A stretch of 64,000 nt of DNA, taken from the NCBI RefSeq assembly GCF_009831235.1, contig NZ_WUUL01000008.1, positions 62,001 to 126,000 on the forward strand. Reading direction: 5' to 3'. Shown one piece after another: positions 17,821 to 25,883 of this stretch (position 1 is the first letter of the stretch; each line of letters starts with the position of its first letter). The notes beneath the pieces were generated by a model, which ran no database searches, had not been told where the DNA came from, and saw nothing but the letters and a program-made list of their open reading frames with translations. Both the position numbers and the translations under genes were made by a program. The DNA is from Shimazuella alba (GTDB lineage Bacteria; Bacillota; Bacilli; Thermoactinomycetales; Thermoactinomycetaceae).

Positions 17821-18510
17821 TTGGTTGACATCTTGCATCCGAGCTACTGGGTGTTAACAGAGCGTTTATTTATGGCTGCATTGATGGGCGGATTAATCGG
17901 TTGGGAGCGAGAGTTAAATCATTCTCCAGCAGGATTTCGCACACATATTTTGGTTTCAGTAGGCTCAGCCCTTATCATGTTGATTTCTATTTATGGTTTT
18001 GCAGATTTTGTAGAGCTAAAACATTTTACTTTTGATCCATCACGAATTAGTGCACAAGTTGTTAGTGGGATTGGTTTTCTTGGAGCAGGGACGATCTTAC
18101 GTCAAGGTGTCACCGTAAGTGGTTTAACCACGGCTGCCTCCTTATGGGTTGTTGCAGCAATTGGTTTATCTACTGGGGCAGGTTATTATTTTCCAGCAAT
18201 TATTACTACTATTATTGTATTTGTTGGGTTGATTATCCGAAAACAACTTGATCGAATCTTTTGGAACAAAAAAACGAGGGCAGTATTAGAAGTATGGACG
18301 GATAATGAAGTAGTCCAGCTCAGTGAGCTCATTACGATTATTGCTAATAGTAAGAGTGTCTCGATCAAAAAATTACGGATTGAAGAAGATCAACATGAAG
18401 AATCGAAGATTACGTTTACGATAAAGATAAAAGGAGAAAGCCTTGATGCAAAACTCCTTGAGGAATTACAGCAAGTAGAAGGAATCAATCGAGTAGAGCA
18501 AGTTTATTAG
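17821..18510 (+). CDS. MgtC/SapB family membrane protein
   Basis: 229 residues from TTG at 17821, 7 bp after AAGGAGG; an upstream in-frame TTG (17797) lies before that ribosome site. Four or five membrane segments fill the first 140 residues, with the MgtC signatures GGLIGWERELNHSPAGFRTH and VVSGIGFLGAGTILR, then a soluble C-terminal domain of about 80 residues (ACT-like in pattern). MgtC proteins affect magnesium homeostasis and, in pathogens, the F-type ATPase; bacilli often carry a housekeeping copy of unknown task. A single gene, ending before terminator T1. Confidence 0.9.
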   Translation: MVDILHPSYWVLTERLFMAALMGGLIGWERELNHSPAGFRTHILVSVGSALIMLISIYGFADFVELKHFTFDPSRISAQVVSGIGFLGAGTILRQGVTVSGLTTAASLWVVAAIGLSTGAGYYFPAIITTIIVFVGLIIRKQLDRIFWNKKTRAVLEVWTDNEVVQLSELITIIANSKSVSIKKLRIEEDQHEESKITFTIKIKGESLDAKLLEELQQVEGINRVEQVY

Positions 18511-18623
18511 GATCTTTGATATGATTTTGGGGAAATATTCTGTTGAAAGTAAAGTGAATTTCCACCAGACCAATAGAACGGTCAGTGATACAGGGACAGA
18601 ACTTCGAAAATACAAATTGTAAT

Positions 18624-18655
18624 AAAAGAGTCGGTGAAAGCCGACTTTTCTTCTA
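18624..18655. terminator. Hairpin T1, left border of the G+C-rich ORF set
   Basis: AAAAGAGTCGG, 6-nt loop, CCGACTTTTCTTCT. It ends about 100 bp before E1. The arm GAGTCGG and the 6-nt loop resemble T2 (GAGTTGG) and T3 (GAGTTAG). Confidence 0.7.
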
Positions 18656-18686
18656 TGTGAAGATTTGTAAGATGCGGCTTCTTATC

Positions 18687-18715
18687 TTGACAGAGAAGTT
18701 AGAATGGTATATTTT
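18687..18715 (+). promoter_or_regulatory. Promoter of E1
   Basis: A consensus -35 TTGACA (18687-18692), then TATTTT at 17 bp (TATATT at 15 bp). It is fully A+T-rich, unlike the ORF it serves. Confidence 0.6.
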
Positions 18716-18757
18716 AAGGTTACTTCTACCAGATCGAGCCCGAATTGAGGCTAAGAC

Positions 18758-19093
18758 ATGTCCCTGATCGACAAGCAGGCTGCCGCTGCCCGCAACCGTT
18801 CGAGGCACTCCGGTTTCACCCGCGCGATGACCGCGTCGGAGGGGGCCTCCGTCCTGGGTATCGCGAACCGACGCCAGCAGGAGATCAATCAGATGGCAGC
18901 GTACCGACGCATGCACCCGGACTACCAGCCGGGACGACCGGCGAAGAAGACCGAGCAGGTCCGTACCCGGCGATCGCTGCCGGAGGTGACTCGTCCGCAG
19001 GTGAAGGCCCGCCCACAGGCAGCTTCCAAGCTCCGTGTCGGCAACGCCTTCAGCCTGGAGCAGCAGGAGCTGCTGATGAGTCTGTTCAGCTGA
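18758..19093 (+). CDS. G+C-rich ORF E1, hypothetical basic protein
   Basis: 111 residues, ATG, with GAGG about 7 bp before the start. By eye about two thirds G+C with third positions almost always G or C and no TTA codon, unlike every surrounding gene; this is actinomycete-like codon use. The protein is basic and alanine/arginine-rich (KQAAAARNRSRHSGFTRAMT), probably helical in the first half, with a leucine-rich end (SLEQQELLMSLFS). No family recognised. It has an A+T-rich consensus promoter, its own G+C hairpin after the stop, and then A+T-rich terminator T2. Long frames on the other strand and in another + frame come from the high G+C and are not supported by start signals. Confidence 0.68.
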   Translation: MSLIDKQAAAARNRSRHSGFTRAMTASEGASVLGIANRRQQEINQMAAYRRMHPDYQPGRPAKKTEQVRTRRSLPEVTRPQVKARPQAASKLRVGNAFSLEQQELLMSLFS

Positions 19094-19104
19094 TCTGATA
19101 CACC

Positions 19105-19122
19105 CTCTCCTTCTGAGGAGAG
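19105..19122 (+). terminator. G+C hairpin after E1
   Basis: CTCTCCT, TCTG loop, AGGAGAG: a 7-bp perfect stem 11 nt after the stop, with no T run. U-less hairpins of this kind are common in actinomycetes, consistent with the ORF having kept its own 3' end. Confidence 0.5.
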
Positions 19123-19188
19123 ACCCGCCCATGATTTGATAATTTTCAAGTTTTGGGCGCCGCATATAATGAAATTGTATATAAATAC

Positions 19189-19218
19189 AAAAAGAGTTGG
19201 CTTGGTCCAACTCTTTTT
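19189..19218. terminator. Hairpin T2 between E1 and E2
   Basis: A 12-bp perfect stem AAAAAGAGTTGG/CCAACTCTTTTT with a 6-nt loop; A and T runs on both sides make it bidirectional. Confidence 0.88.
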
Positions 19219-19264
19219 GTGTTTTCCACAAGTCTCTCTCTTTGCAATATGCTACGTTTTATAC

Positions 19265-19294
19265 TTGCAAATGTTCAGTTTATTCCTTTAAAAT
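19265..19294 (+). promoter_or_regulatory. Promoter of E2
   Basis: TTGCAA, 18 bp, TAAAAT, in A+T-rich DNA about 55 bp before the E2 start. Confidence 0.45.
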
Positions 19295-19348
19295 AAAATT
19301 AGTCTAGGTGATTTTCCGAAAAAATCGCCGCCAAAATCAGGAGTTCAC

Positions 19349-19744
19349 ATGACGACGAGCGCCGCTTCCGTGCTTCCCGGTTCCGAGCGTCTCACGGGTG
19401 CCCAGCGCCCGCCCCTCAGCCGTCACGTCACCTACGCCGAATGGTACACATACGAGGGAGTCGAGTACGCCACGGGTGGAACGATGAAGAAGGTGGGTGT
19501 CTCCTTCACCGGTCGAACGTGGATCACCTCGCAGGGAATCTTCCCGACTCATGTGGAGGTGACCGTTTCCTCCGGCGAGGTCTTCCCGCTCATCCGACGT
19601 CCGCACGGTGAGCTGATTCTGGAGGGAACGGACGTGCTGATCCTTCCCGCTCGACAGGGCATCAGCGAGGCCCAGTTCAAGGACGCCAAGTACTGGCAGA
19701 ACCTGCTGGAGCAGGCGCAGAAGCAGCTCGCCGTCGCTGCCTGA
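19349..19744 (+). CDS. G+C-rich ORF E2, hypothetical protein
   Basis: 131 residues; ATG with CAGGAG at 5-bp spacing. Third codon positions are overwhelmingly G or C and no TTA codon occurs. The middle is rich in beta-type alternation (KKVGVSFTGRTWITSQGIFP, VEVTVSSGEVFPLI), the C-terminus is a helix ending in QKQLAVAA. No signal peptide or membrane segment. No family recognised. Like E1 it has an A+T-rich promoter and is followed by two hairpins. Probably taken up from a high-G+C donor; whether it is expressed is inferred from promoter and ribosome site only. Confidence 0.72.
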   Translation: MTTSAASVLPGSERLTGAQRPPLSRHVTYAEWYTYEGVEYATGGTMKKVGVSFTGRTWITSQGIFPTHVEVTVSSGEVFPLIRRPHGELILEGTDVLILPARQGISEAQFKDAKYWQNLLEQAQKQLAVAA

Positions 19745-19783
19745 GCCCGATTCTTCTAGAGGAGTAACAACTTCTTAAGGAGA

Positions 19784-19817
19784 GGGGATGGTTACTAGCG
19801 TATACTAGTGATCGTCC
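19784..19817 (+). terminator. Hairpin after E2
   Basis: GGG...ACTAG pairs with CTAGT...CCC with internal mismatches, 40 nt after the stop and without a T run. Just upstream are two near-copies of CTTCT-AGGAG (CTTCTAGAGGAG, CTTCTTAAGGAG), which resemble the stem of the E1 hairpin (CCTTCTGAGGAG). Confidence 0.4.
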
Positions 19818-19846
19818 CGAGCTAACAACGTTTTTATATATAGATG

Positions 19847-19877
19847 AAGGGAGTTAGTATTTGCTAACTCCTTTTTA
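19847..19877. terminator. Hairpin T3 between E2 and E3
   Basis: AAGGGAGTTAG, 6-nt loop, CTAACTCCTTTTT. Confidence 0.85.
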
Positions 19878-19903
19878 TTTAAAAATTATCGTTATATTCT
19901 GTA

Positions 19904-19932
19904 TTGAAATAATAGGGGGAATACTGTAGGAT
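19904..19932 (+). promoter_or_regulatory. Promoter of E3
   Basis: TTGAAA, exactly 17 bp, TAGGAT, about 50 bp before the E3 start, in A+T-rich DNA. Confidence 0.55.
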
Positions 19933-19983
19933 GAAGGTACATCGACCGTTGTGCATCAAGTGCACGTAGTACGAGGAGTCACC

Positions 19984-20436
19984 ATGACCATCACCGCCGT
20001 TCGTCCGACCCCCAAGATGATGCCCGCTCGTCGGACCGTCCAGGTCCCGACCACGGCTCCCAAGCGTCCGGCGCGCCCGCAGCAGACCAGTGCCACCAAG
20101 CCGGTCCAGCCGAGCGCCACCAGCACCGAGGAGACCCAGCAGCGTCCCGGTGAGTCGGCGACGCGTCCGTTCACGCCCAAGGGTGTGAAGACGAGGCGTC
20201 CCGTGTCCAAGAACTCCGCCCTTCAGCGCAAGCTGGAGGAGAAGTTCGACAACGGAGCCGCGATGACCGCCAAGGAGATCCAGCTCCTGCTCGACGTTCG
20301 CCCCGACCTCACGTCCAAGCTCCAGCCGATGCTGGAGCCGGCGAAGCGGAGCGAGGAGAATCGGAGGAAGGCCAACCGAGGCAAGACGGCCGAGACCAAC
20401 CGCTCCCGCAAGCGGAAGAAGGGTCAGCAGCAGTAA
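19984..20436 (+). CDS. G+C-rich ORF E3, basic proline/arginine-rich protein
   Basis: 150 residues from ATG at 19984, with CGAGGAG at 5 bp; a GTG upstream (19951) lacks a ribosome site. Codon use is extreme G/C at third positions. The first 80 residues are disordered in look, rich in P, T, R and Q (RRTVQVPTTAPKRPARPQQT); residues 80-125 look folded and helical (ALQRKLEEKFDNG, MTAKEIQLLLDVRPDL); the tail is very basic (RSRKRKKGQQQ), which suggests nucleic-acid binding. No family recognised. A strong G+C hairpin without T run follows. Third member of the E1-E3 set, directly before the ctsR operon. Confidence 0.7.
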   Translation: MTITAVRPTPKMMPARRTVQVPTTAPKRPARPQQTSATKPVQPSATSTEETQQRPGESATRPFTPKGVKTRRPVSKNSALQRKLEEKFDNGAAMTAKEIQLLLDVRPDLTSKLQPMLEPAKRSEENRRKANRGKTAETNRSRKRKKGQQQ

Positions 20437-20456
20437 CACTGCTCTCCTCAACGGTC

Positions 20457-20490
20457 GGCCCCCCTGCGCTGTAACAAGCGTAGGGGGGCC
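20457..20490 (+). terminator. G+C-rich hairpin after E3
   Basis: GGCCCCCCT-CGCT pairs with AGCG-AGGGGGGCC around a 6-nt loop; very stable and not followed by T residues, a terminator style typical of actinomycetes. Confidence 0.65.
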
Positions 20491-20563
20491 GGACAATCCT
20501 ATACTCTTTCCGAGTGCAGTGTTTGTCCCCCGCATAAAAATATTCATTCACATAGATGTTTGA

Positions 20564-20603
20564 AAAAGAGCTAACTGATATAGAGTTAGTTCTTTTATTT
20601 TTT
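20564..20603. terminator. Hairpin T4, right border of the G+C-rich ORF set
   Basis: AAAAGAGCTAACT, 7-nt loop, AGTTAGTTCTTTT, then ATTTTTTT. A strong terminator just before the ctsR promoter region. Confidence 0.85.
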
Positions 20604-20726
20604 TATCATTTAAGATGCTTTTTGCTCCGATTGTTATACGGAATTGTTAAAGCTAAAATGTTTGTTCTTATAGGCTAATCTTTTTGGTATATTTGTCAGA
20701 ATCAAGACCAAAAATAAGAAAAAGCA

Positions 20727-20754
20727 TTGTCATTTTCGTTGGTTGGTGTATAAT
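20727..20754 (+). promoter_or_regulatory. SigA-type promoter of the ctsR operon
   Basis: TTGTCA (20727-20732), 16 bp, TATAAT (20749-20754), with TG before the -10. It lies directly before the CtsR operator. Confidence 0.8.
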
Positions 20755-20764
20755 AATAACAGAA

Positions 20765-20781
20765 GGTCAAAGTTAGTCAAA
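20765..20781 (+). promoter_or_regulatory. CtsR operator (heptad direct repeat)
   Basis: GGTCAAA-GTT-AGTCAAA matches the CtsR consensus RGTCAAA, 3-nt spacer, RGTCAAA. It covers the expected start of transcription, 11 bp after the -10, so CtsR would repress its own operon. Confidence 0.88.
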
Positions 20782-20802
20782 GTCAGCAAGGGGGTGTCCG
20801 GT

Positions 20803-21273
20803 GTGGGGAATATTTCGGACATCATCGAAAAATATCTACAACAGATGTTAGCAGCAAGTGACAGCGGGATGGTAGAGATCAAACGAAGTGAATTAGCCGA
20901 TGAGTTCCAATGCGTCCCCTCTCAGATCAATTATGTGATCAGTACCAGATTTACGGTGGAAAAAGGTTATCTGGTAGAGAGCAAACGCGGTGGAGGCGGA
21001 TTTATTCGAATTCGTCGTGCAAGGCTTCATTCTCAGAAGGAGTATTTTGCTGATCTTTTGCTTCATATTGGGGAGACGATCCCGCAGATAACGGCAGAGC
21101 ATGTCATTAGCCGCCTGCAAGAGGACCAATTGTTAACCGAGCGTGAAGCGATTTTGATCAAAGGCATTATTTCCCGGGAAACTCTTCAACTGCCACTTCC
21201 TCTTCGCGATGAGCTGAGAGCCCGTATGTTACGATCGATGGTCTCCATTCTGTTTGGAAGGTTAGGAGGGTGA
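20803..21273 (+). CDS. ctsR: CtsR, heat-shock repressor
   Basis: 156 residues from GTG at 20803 (MGNISDIIEKYLQQML), which has AAGGGGGTG upstream; the longer in-frame opening would start inside the operator region. The winged helix-turn-helix (residues 1-75) includes EFQCVPSQINYVISTRF and the glycine wing ESKRGGGGFIRI that reads the heptad operator; the C-terminal domain serves dimerisation and targeting by McsB/ClpC. First gene of ctsR-mcsA-mcsB-clpC, repressing the operon until heat or protein stress. Confidence 0.97.
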   Translation: MGNISDIIEKYLQQMLAASDSGMVEIKRSELADEFQCVPSQINYVISTRFTVEKGYLVESKRGGGGFIRIRRARLHSQKEYFADLLLHIGETIPQITAEHVISRLQEDQLLTEREAILIKGIISRETLQLPLPLRDELRARMLRSMVSILFGRLGG

Positions 21274-21279
21274 TGAAGC

Positions 21280-21801
21280 TTGCTTTGTCCTGAGTGTGGA
21301 AAACGTCCAGCAACACTCCATTTCACCAAAATTGTCAATGGAGAAAAGACTGAATCTCATTTGTGTGAGGTATGCGCACAGGAAAAAGGCGAGTATATGC
21401 CTGGGTTTGACAATGGCTTCTCGTTTCATAACCTGTTATCTGGATTATTGAACTTTGATATGGTAGAAAGTGAATCCCCCAATATTGCACAACCGAAGAC
21501 AGTTCCAAGGTGTGCAACATGCGGGTTAACGTATAATCAATTTAGTAAAATTGGGCGGTTTGGTTGTAGCGATTGTTTTGAAACATTTCGTGACCGTCTT
21601 GATCCGCTCCTTCGACGCATCCATGGATCTACCACTCACCATGGGAAGATTCCAGAGCGTACCAAAGGAGAACTCAAAATTAGACGTGATTTAGAAAAAC
21701 TTCGGGAACAGCTGGCCCGAGCGATAGAATCAGAGGAATTTGAAGAGGCAGCACAACTTCGAGATCAGGTGCGTTCCTTACAGGAACGACTTTCGGAGTA
21801 A
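21280..21801 (+). CDS. mcsA: McsA, activator of protein arginine kinase
   Basis: 173 residues starting at TTG 10 bp after GGAGGG (the nearby ATG at 21274 is in a closed frame). Several zinc-binding CxxC pairs (CPEC, CEVC, CATC, CSDC) and a C-terminal UVR motif (EEFEEAAQLRDQVRSLQERL) are visible, the normal McsA plan. McsA binds and activates McsB and contacts ClpC. It overlaps none of its neighbours but sits 7 and 13 bp from them, with its stop inside the mcsB ribosome site. Confidence 0.95.
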   Translation: MLCPECGKRPATLHFTKIVNGEKTESHLCEVCAQEKGEYMPGFDNGFSFHNLLSGLLNFDMVESESPNIAQPKTVPRCATCGLTYNQFSKIGRFGCSDCFETFRDRLDPLLRRIHGSTTHHGKIPERTKGELKIRRDLEKLREQLARAIESEEFEEAAQLRDQVRSLQERLSE

Positions 21802-21814
21802 GGAGGCGGGAGAT

Positions 21815-22888
21815 GTGTCATTAAATCAATTTCTTGAAAATGCAATGAGTGAGTGGATGCGAGTAAAAGGCGATCATTCTGATGTTATTTTCTCCAGTAG
21901 GGTTCGTATCGCCAGAAACTTAGCACATATGCCGTTTCCCATGCTTAGTACCGCCTCCCAGTCAGAAGAAGTCATTCACTTAATAGAAGAAGCACTGACA
22001 AAAGAGGATATCCCAGAGATTTTGGAGAATGCGGAATTAATTCAGATGGCTGATTTGACGGAACTCCAAAAAAGAGTACTGGTAGAGAAACATTTGATCA
22101 GCCCTCATCTTGCGGAAGAGTCTACCTCTGGTGCGGTTTTATTTAGCCAAGATGAATCAGTGAGTATTATGGTGAATGAAGAAGACCATGTACGTATACA
22201 ATGCCTATTTCCAGGTTTTCAATTAGAGAAAGCTTGGCAGTTGGCTTCTCAAATAGATGATTGGTTAGAAAAGCATGTGACTTTTGCGTTTGATGAGCAA
22301 TGCGGCTATTTAACAAGTTGTCCAACCAATGTTGGCACAGGTATTCGAGCTTCTGTAATGATTCACTTGCCTGCATTAGCATTGACACAGCAGTTAAATC
22401 GTTTTATTCCAGCAATTACACAAGTGGGGCTTGCGGTACGAGGAATTTATGGAGAAGGCAGCGAAGCATTAGGTAATCTTTATCAAGTATCGAATCAAGT
22501 GACACTTGGACAGTCAGAAGTAGAGATCATTAACAAATTGCAAGGTGTCGTTCACCAGATGATCGACCATGAGAAACAAGCCCGTGAACGGTTGCTTGGT
22601 TTGTCCCCCATTCAACTAGAAGATAGAGTTAGCAGATCATTTGGTATTCTAGCTCATGCGAAGATTATCGATTCCAAAGAGGCGATGAAACGTCTTTCTG
22701 ATGTTCGTCTAGGGATTGATTTAAAATTGCTGCAAGGAGTTCCATCTTCTGTGATGAATGAGTTGATGGTTTTGATCCAGCCAGGCTTTCTACAGCAATA
22801 TGCTGGAGAAAAACTAGGGGCAGAAGAACGCGATGTTCGCCGGGCTGAGTTGATTCGTGAACGATTTGGAATGGAAAAGGATGAATAG
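21815..22888 (+). CDS. mcsB: McsB, protein arginine kinase
   Basis: 357 residues from GTG at 21815, after AAGGAGGCGGGAG; an in-frame ATG upstream is inside mcsA. Phosphagen-kinase fold: SSRVRIARNL (ATP site), CGYLTSCPTNVGTGIRASV with the catalytic loop cysteine region, and IRGIYGEGSEA-type GIYGEGSEALGNLYQVSN. It phosphorylates arginines on damaged proteins and CtsR, marking them for ClpC-ClpP. Third gene of the CtsR-controlled operon. Confidence 0.97.
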   Translation: MSLNQFLENAMSEWMRVKGDHSDVIFSSRVRIARNLAHMPFPMLSTASQSEEVIHLIEEALTKEDIPEILENAELIQMADLTELQKRVLVEKHLISPHLAEESTSGAVLFSQDESVSIMVNEEDHVRIQCLFPGFQLEKAWQLASQIDDWLEKHVTFAFDEQCGYLTSCPTNVGTGIRASVMIHLPALALTQQLNRFIPAITQVGLAVRGIYGEGSEALGNLYQVSNQVTLGQSEVEIINKLQGVVHQMIDHEKQARERLLGLSPIQLEDRVSRSFGILAHAKIIDSKEAMKRLSDVRLGIDLKLLQGVPSSVMNELMVLIQPGFLQQYAGEKLGAEERDVRRAELIRERFGMEKDE

Positions 22889-22911
22889 ATAAATAGAAGA
22901 GGTGAAGCGAT

Positions 22912-25353
22912 ATGATCTTTGGACGATTTACAGAACGCGCGCAAAAAGTACTTTCTTTAGCACAAGAGGAAGCGGTTCGTCTCGGTCATACCAATATTGG
23001 AACCGAACATATTCTTTTGGGATTAATTCGAGAAGGCGATGGAATTGCAGCAAAAGCATTAGTTGCACTAGGTCTTGGCATGGAAAAAATCCAAAAAGAA
23101 GTGGAAACGCTGATTGGACGTGGAAGTGGTCAACCTACGAGTATCGCTTATACCCCAAGAGCGAAAAAGGTAATCGAGCTGTCAATGGATGAAGCTCGTA
23201 AGCTCGGTCATACTTATGTCGGTACCGAGCATATTCTCCTTGGATTGATTCGGGAAGGAGAAGGAGTGGCAGCAAGAGTTTTGAATAATCTTGGTGTTAG
23301 TTTGAACAAAGCACGTGGTCAGGTTCTTCAACTACTTGGGAGTACAGAGACGGTTTCATCTCATCAAGGGGGAACACAAATGAGCGCGAATACGCCTACA
23401 TTGGATAGTCTTGCTCGTGATCTGACCCAATCGGCTAGAGAAAGTAATTTAGATCCAGTAATCGGTAGAAGCAAAGAGATCGACCGGGTTATTCAAGTAT
23501 TATCTCGCCGTACCAAAAATAATCCTGTGCTGATCGGAGAGCCAGGTGTTGGGAAAACCGCAGTAGCAGAAGGGCTGGCACAGCGAATCGTCGAAGGAGA
23601 TATTCCAGAGACTCTTCGTGGAAAACGTGTGATGACCCTTGATATGGGTACAGTAGTAGCTGGAACCAAGTATCGTGGGGAATTTGAAGATCGTTTGAAA
23701 AAAATTATGGACGAAATTCGCCAAGCAGGTAACATCATTCTCTTTATCGATGAGTTGCATACGTTAATTGGTGCCGGTGGTGCAGAAGGTGCGATTGATG
23801 CTTCCAATATATTAAAACCAGCACTCGCTCGTGGAGAATTACAATGCGTAGGCGCAACTACCCTCGATGAGTATCGCAAGTATATTGAAAAAGATGCTGC
23901 ACTAGAACGTCGTTTCCAACCAATTACGGTAGATGAACCATCCAAAGAAGAAGCTATTCTCATTCTTCAAGGACTTCGTGATCGTTATGAAGCTCACCAT
24001 CGAGTGAAAATTACAGATGAAGCTATCAAACAAGCAGTAAAACTTTCTGATCGCTATATAACAGACCGCTATCTACCAGATAAAGCAATCGATTTGATTG
24101 ACGAAGCAGCATCAAAAGTAAGACTTTCCTCTTACACAGTTCCTCCAGAATTGAAAGAGTTGGAGCAACGAATGGAAGAAGTGAAAAAAGAAAAAGATGC
24201 AGCAGTTCAAAGTCAAGAATTTGAAAAAGCAGCCTCACTTCGCGATACAGAGCAAAAGCTGCGTGAGGAACTAGAGACTACTCGTAATCGCTGGAGACAG
24301 GATCAAGGAAAAAGTGACTCAGCTGTAACAGCAGAAGATGTAGCAGATGTAGTAGCAAGTTGGACTGGAGTTCCTGTAGTAAAACTCGCAGAAGAAGAGA
24401 CAGAACGCCTGCTAAAAATGGAAGAAATCTTGCATAATCGGGTCATCGGTCAAGAAGAAGCTGTAGTCTCTGTGGCTCGTGCTATTCGTCGAGCTCGTGC
24501 AGGGTTAAAAGATCCGAAACGTCCGATTGGTTCCTTTATCTTCTTAGGACCTACCGGAGTAGGGAAAACAGAACTTGCTAGAGCTTTGGCAGAGTCGATG
24601 TTCGGGGACGAAGATGCTATGATTCGGATTGATATGTCTGAGTATATGGAGAAACATTCTACAAGTCGTCTCGTTGGTTCTCCACCAGGATATGTCGGTT
24701 ATGATGAAGGCGGACAATTAACAGAGAAAGTTCGTCGTAAACCTTACTCTGTGGTTCTTTTTGATGAAATAGAAAAAGCACACCCAGAAGTGTTCAATGT
24801 ACTGCTTCAAGTTTTGGAAGACGGTCGCTTGACTGATAGTAAGGGTCGTACCGTTGACTTCCGCAATACGATCATTATCATGACATCCAACGTTGGTGCA
24901 TCTACTATCGGGAAGAATACAAAACTTGGTTTTACGGTTGGGGATAACAGCAAAGATGAGTATGAACGCATGAAACAAAACGTGATGGAAGAATTGAAGA
25001 AAAGCTTCCGTCCAGAGTTTTTAAACCGAATTGATGATGTGATTGTGTTCCATTCCTTGAAAGAAGAACATCTCAGCGAGATCGTAACATTGATGTCAGA
25101 GGAATTAAGAAAGCGCTTGGCAGAACAAAACATACATGTCACGATGACGTCAGAAGCTACTAAGCATTTGGCGAAAGAAGGATTTGACCCTGCTTATGGG
25201 GCTCGACCACTACGTCGTGCTATTCAAAAACATGTAGAAGATCGTCTCTCTGAGGAACTACTGAAAGGAAATATTGTTCGTGGAGATCACGTAACGATTG
25301 ATCTAAAAGACAACGAGTTAGTAGTTGAAAAAGCAAATGTAAGCACTACTTAA
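22912..25353 (+). CDS. clpC: ClpC, AAA+ unfoldase of the Clp protease
   Basis: 813 residues. Order: two Clp-N repeats (1-145, each with [15 protein letters not shown]-type motif; these also bind phospho-arginine), first AAA+ module with Walker A GEPGVGKT near 210, a middle domain with UVR-like [18 protein letters not shown], second AAA+ module with Walker A GPTGVGKT near 546, and the ClpP-interaction loop region. It unfolds substrates and feeds them to ClpP. Last gene of the operon, followed by a strong terminator. Confidence 0.98.
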   Translation: MIFGRFTERAQKVLSLAQEEAVRLGHTNIGTEHILLGLIREGDGIAAKALVALGLGMEKIQKEVETLIGRGSGQPTSIAYTPRAKKVIELSMDEARKLGHTYVGTEHILLGLIREGEGVAARVLNNLGVSLNKARGQVLQLLGSTETVSSHQGGTQMSANTPTLDSLARDLTQSARESNLDPVIGRSKEIDRVIQVLSRRTKNNPVLIGEPGVGKTAVAEGLAQRIVEGDIPETLRGKRVMTLDMGTVVAGTKYRGEFEDRLKKIMDEIRQAGNIILFIDELHTLIGAGGAEGAIDASNILKPALARGELQCVGATTLDEYRKYIEKDAALERRFQPITVDEPSKEEAILILQGLRDRYEAHHRVKITDEAIKQAVKLSDRYITDRYLPDKAIDLIDEAASKVRLSSYTVPPELKELEQRMEEVKKEKDAAVQSQEFEKAASLRDTEQKLREELETTRNRWRQDQGKSDSAVTAEDVADVVASWTGVPVVKLAEEETERLLKMEEILHNRVIGQEEAVVSVARAIRRARAGLKDPKRPIGSFIFLGPTGVGKTELARALAESMFGDEDAMIRIDMSEYMEKHSTSRLVGSPPGYVGYDEGGQLTEKVRRKPYSVVLFDEIEKAHPEVFNVLLQVLEDGRLTDSKGRTVDFRNTIIIMTSNVGASTIGKNTKLGFTVGDNSKDEYERMKQNVMEELKKSFRPEFLNRIDDVIVFHSLKEEHLSEIVTLMSEELRKRLAEQNIHVTMTSEATKHLAKEGFDPAYGARPLRRAIQKHVEDRLSEELLKGNIVRGDHVTIDLKDNELVVEKANVSTT

Positions 25354-25380
25354 AAAAAGCGGCGAAAGGCCGCTTTTTTG
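25352..25380 (+). terminator. Terminator of the ctsR-clpC operon
   Basis: AAAGCGGC, GAAAG loop, GCCGCTTTTTTG: a strong stem with an A run before and a T run after, 2 bp after the clpC stop. Confidence 0.92.
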
Positions 25381-25472
25381 TGTTTTACTGTGTTGAAGTG
25401 CTGAAAAAGAGCACGAAGTATGTTAAATTTATAAAAATGGAATCATATTTTTTAATAATGATAGTATTTTTA

Positions 25473-25760
25473 TTATAAATAGAGATCTGCAAATTTAGCA
25501 TCGTATTTAACTGGATTAAATTCTATCACTTCGTAAGTAGCGAGATCTAACGTATAGTATGGATCTTTTGAAATAATGGCTTCTACTTCTTGTCGATCTG
25601 TGGTAGCGAACAAAATTATACCACCAGATTTATCCATTTTTGGTCCGGAAACAATCAGTTTACCTGATGCATATAAAGTTTCTAAGTAGGATCGATGTGC
25701 TTCCACATGGAGTTGTACGACATCAAATGGTCTTTGATAGTGTAAATGTGCAAGAAACAA
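25473..25760 (-). CDS. YciI-like protein
   Basis: 95 residues from TTG, 8 bp after AAAGGAGG. A small ferredoxin-like fold of the YCII family: HRSYLETLYASGKLIVSGP and the late DPYYTLDLATYEVIEFNPV are typical. Family members are small dimeric proteins of mostly unknown enzymology. A lone minus-strand gene between clpC and radA, an addition to the usual Bacillus order. Confidence 0.85.
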   Translation of the reverse strand: MFLAHLHYQRPFDVVQLHVEAHRSYLETLYASGKLIVSGPKMDKSGGIILFATTDRQEVEAIISKDPYYTLDLATYEVIEFNPVKYDAKFADLYL

Positions 25761-25883
25761 AGCTGATTCCTCCTTTTGTATGAACTTTTAGTTTATCCTA
25801 TTCCGCGCTTTTTGCCAAAGCATCATATGTTTGGTCCGTTTGGTATAATGAGTAACAAATAAACGGGATAGGGGAAAAGACTA

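Noticed and set aside
18745-19098. Alternative + strand frame overlapping E1
   Set aside because: No ribosome site, odd composition (proline/arginine shadow of the GC-rich frame), weaker third-position bias.
18653-19231. 192-codon open frame on the minus strand across E1
   Set aside because: It runs into A+T-rich flanks without a ribosome site; long antisense frames are expected in DNA with this G+C level. The + frame at 18758 has start signals and consistent GC3.
19879-20547. 222-codon minus-strand frame across E3
   Set aside because: Leucine/glycine/arginine-rich product typical of the antisense of a G+C-rich gene; no start signals.
18624-20603. Integron attC sites as an explanation of the E1-E3 array
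   Set aside because: The hairpins do not show the RYYYAAC/GTTRRRY core pairs with the usual spacer asymmetry, and no integrase is in the window.
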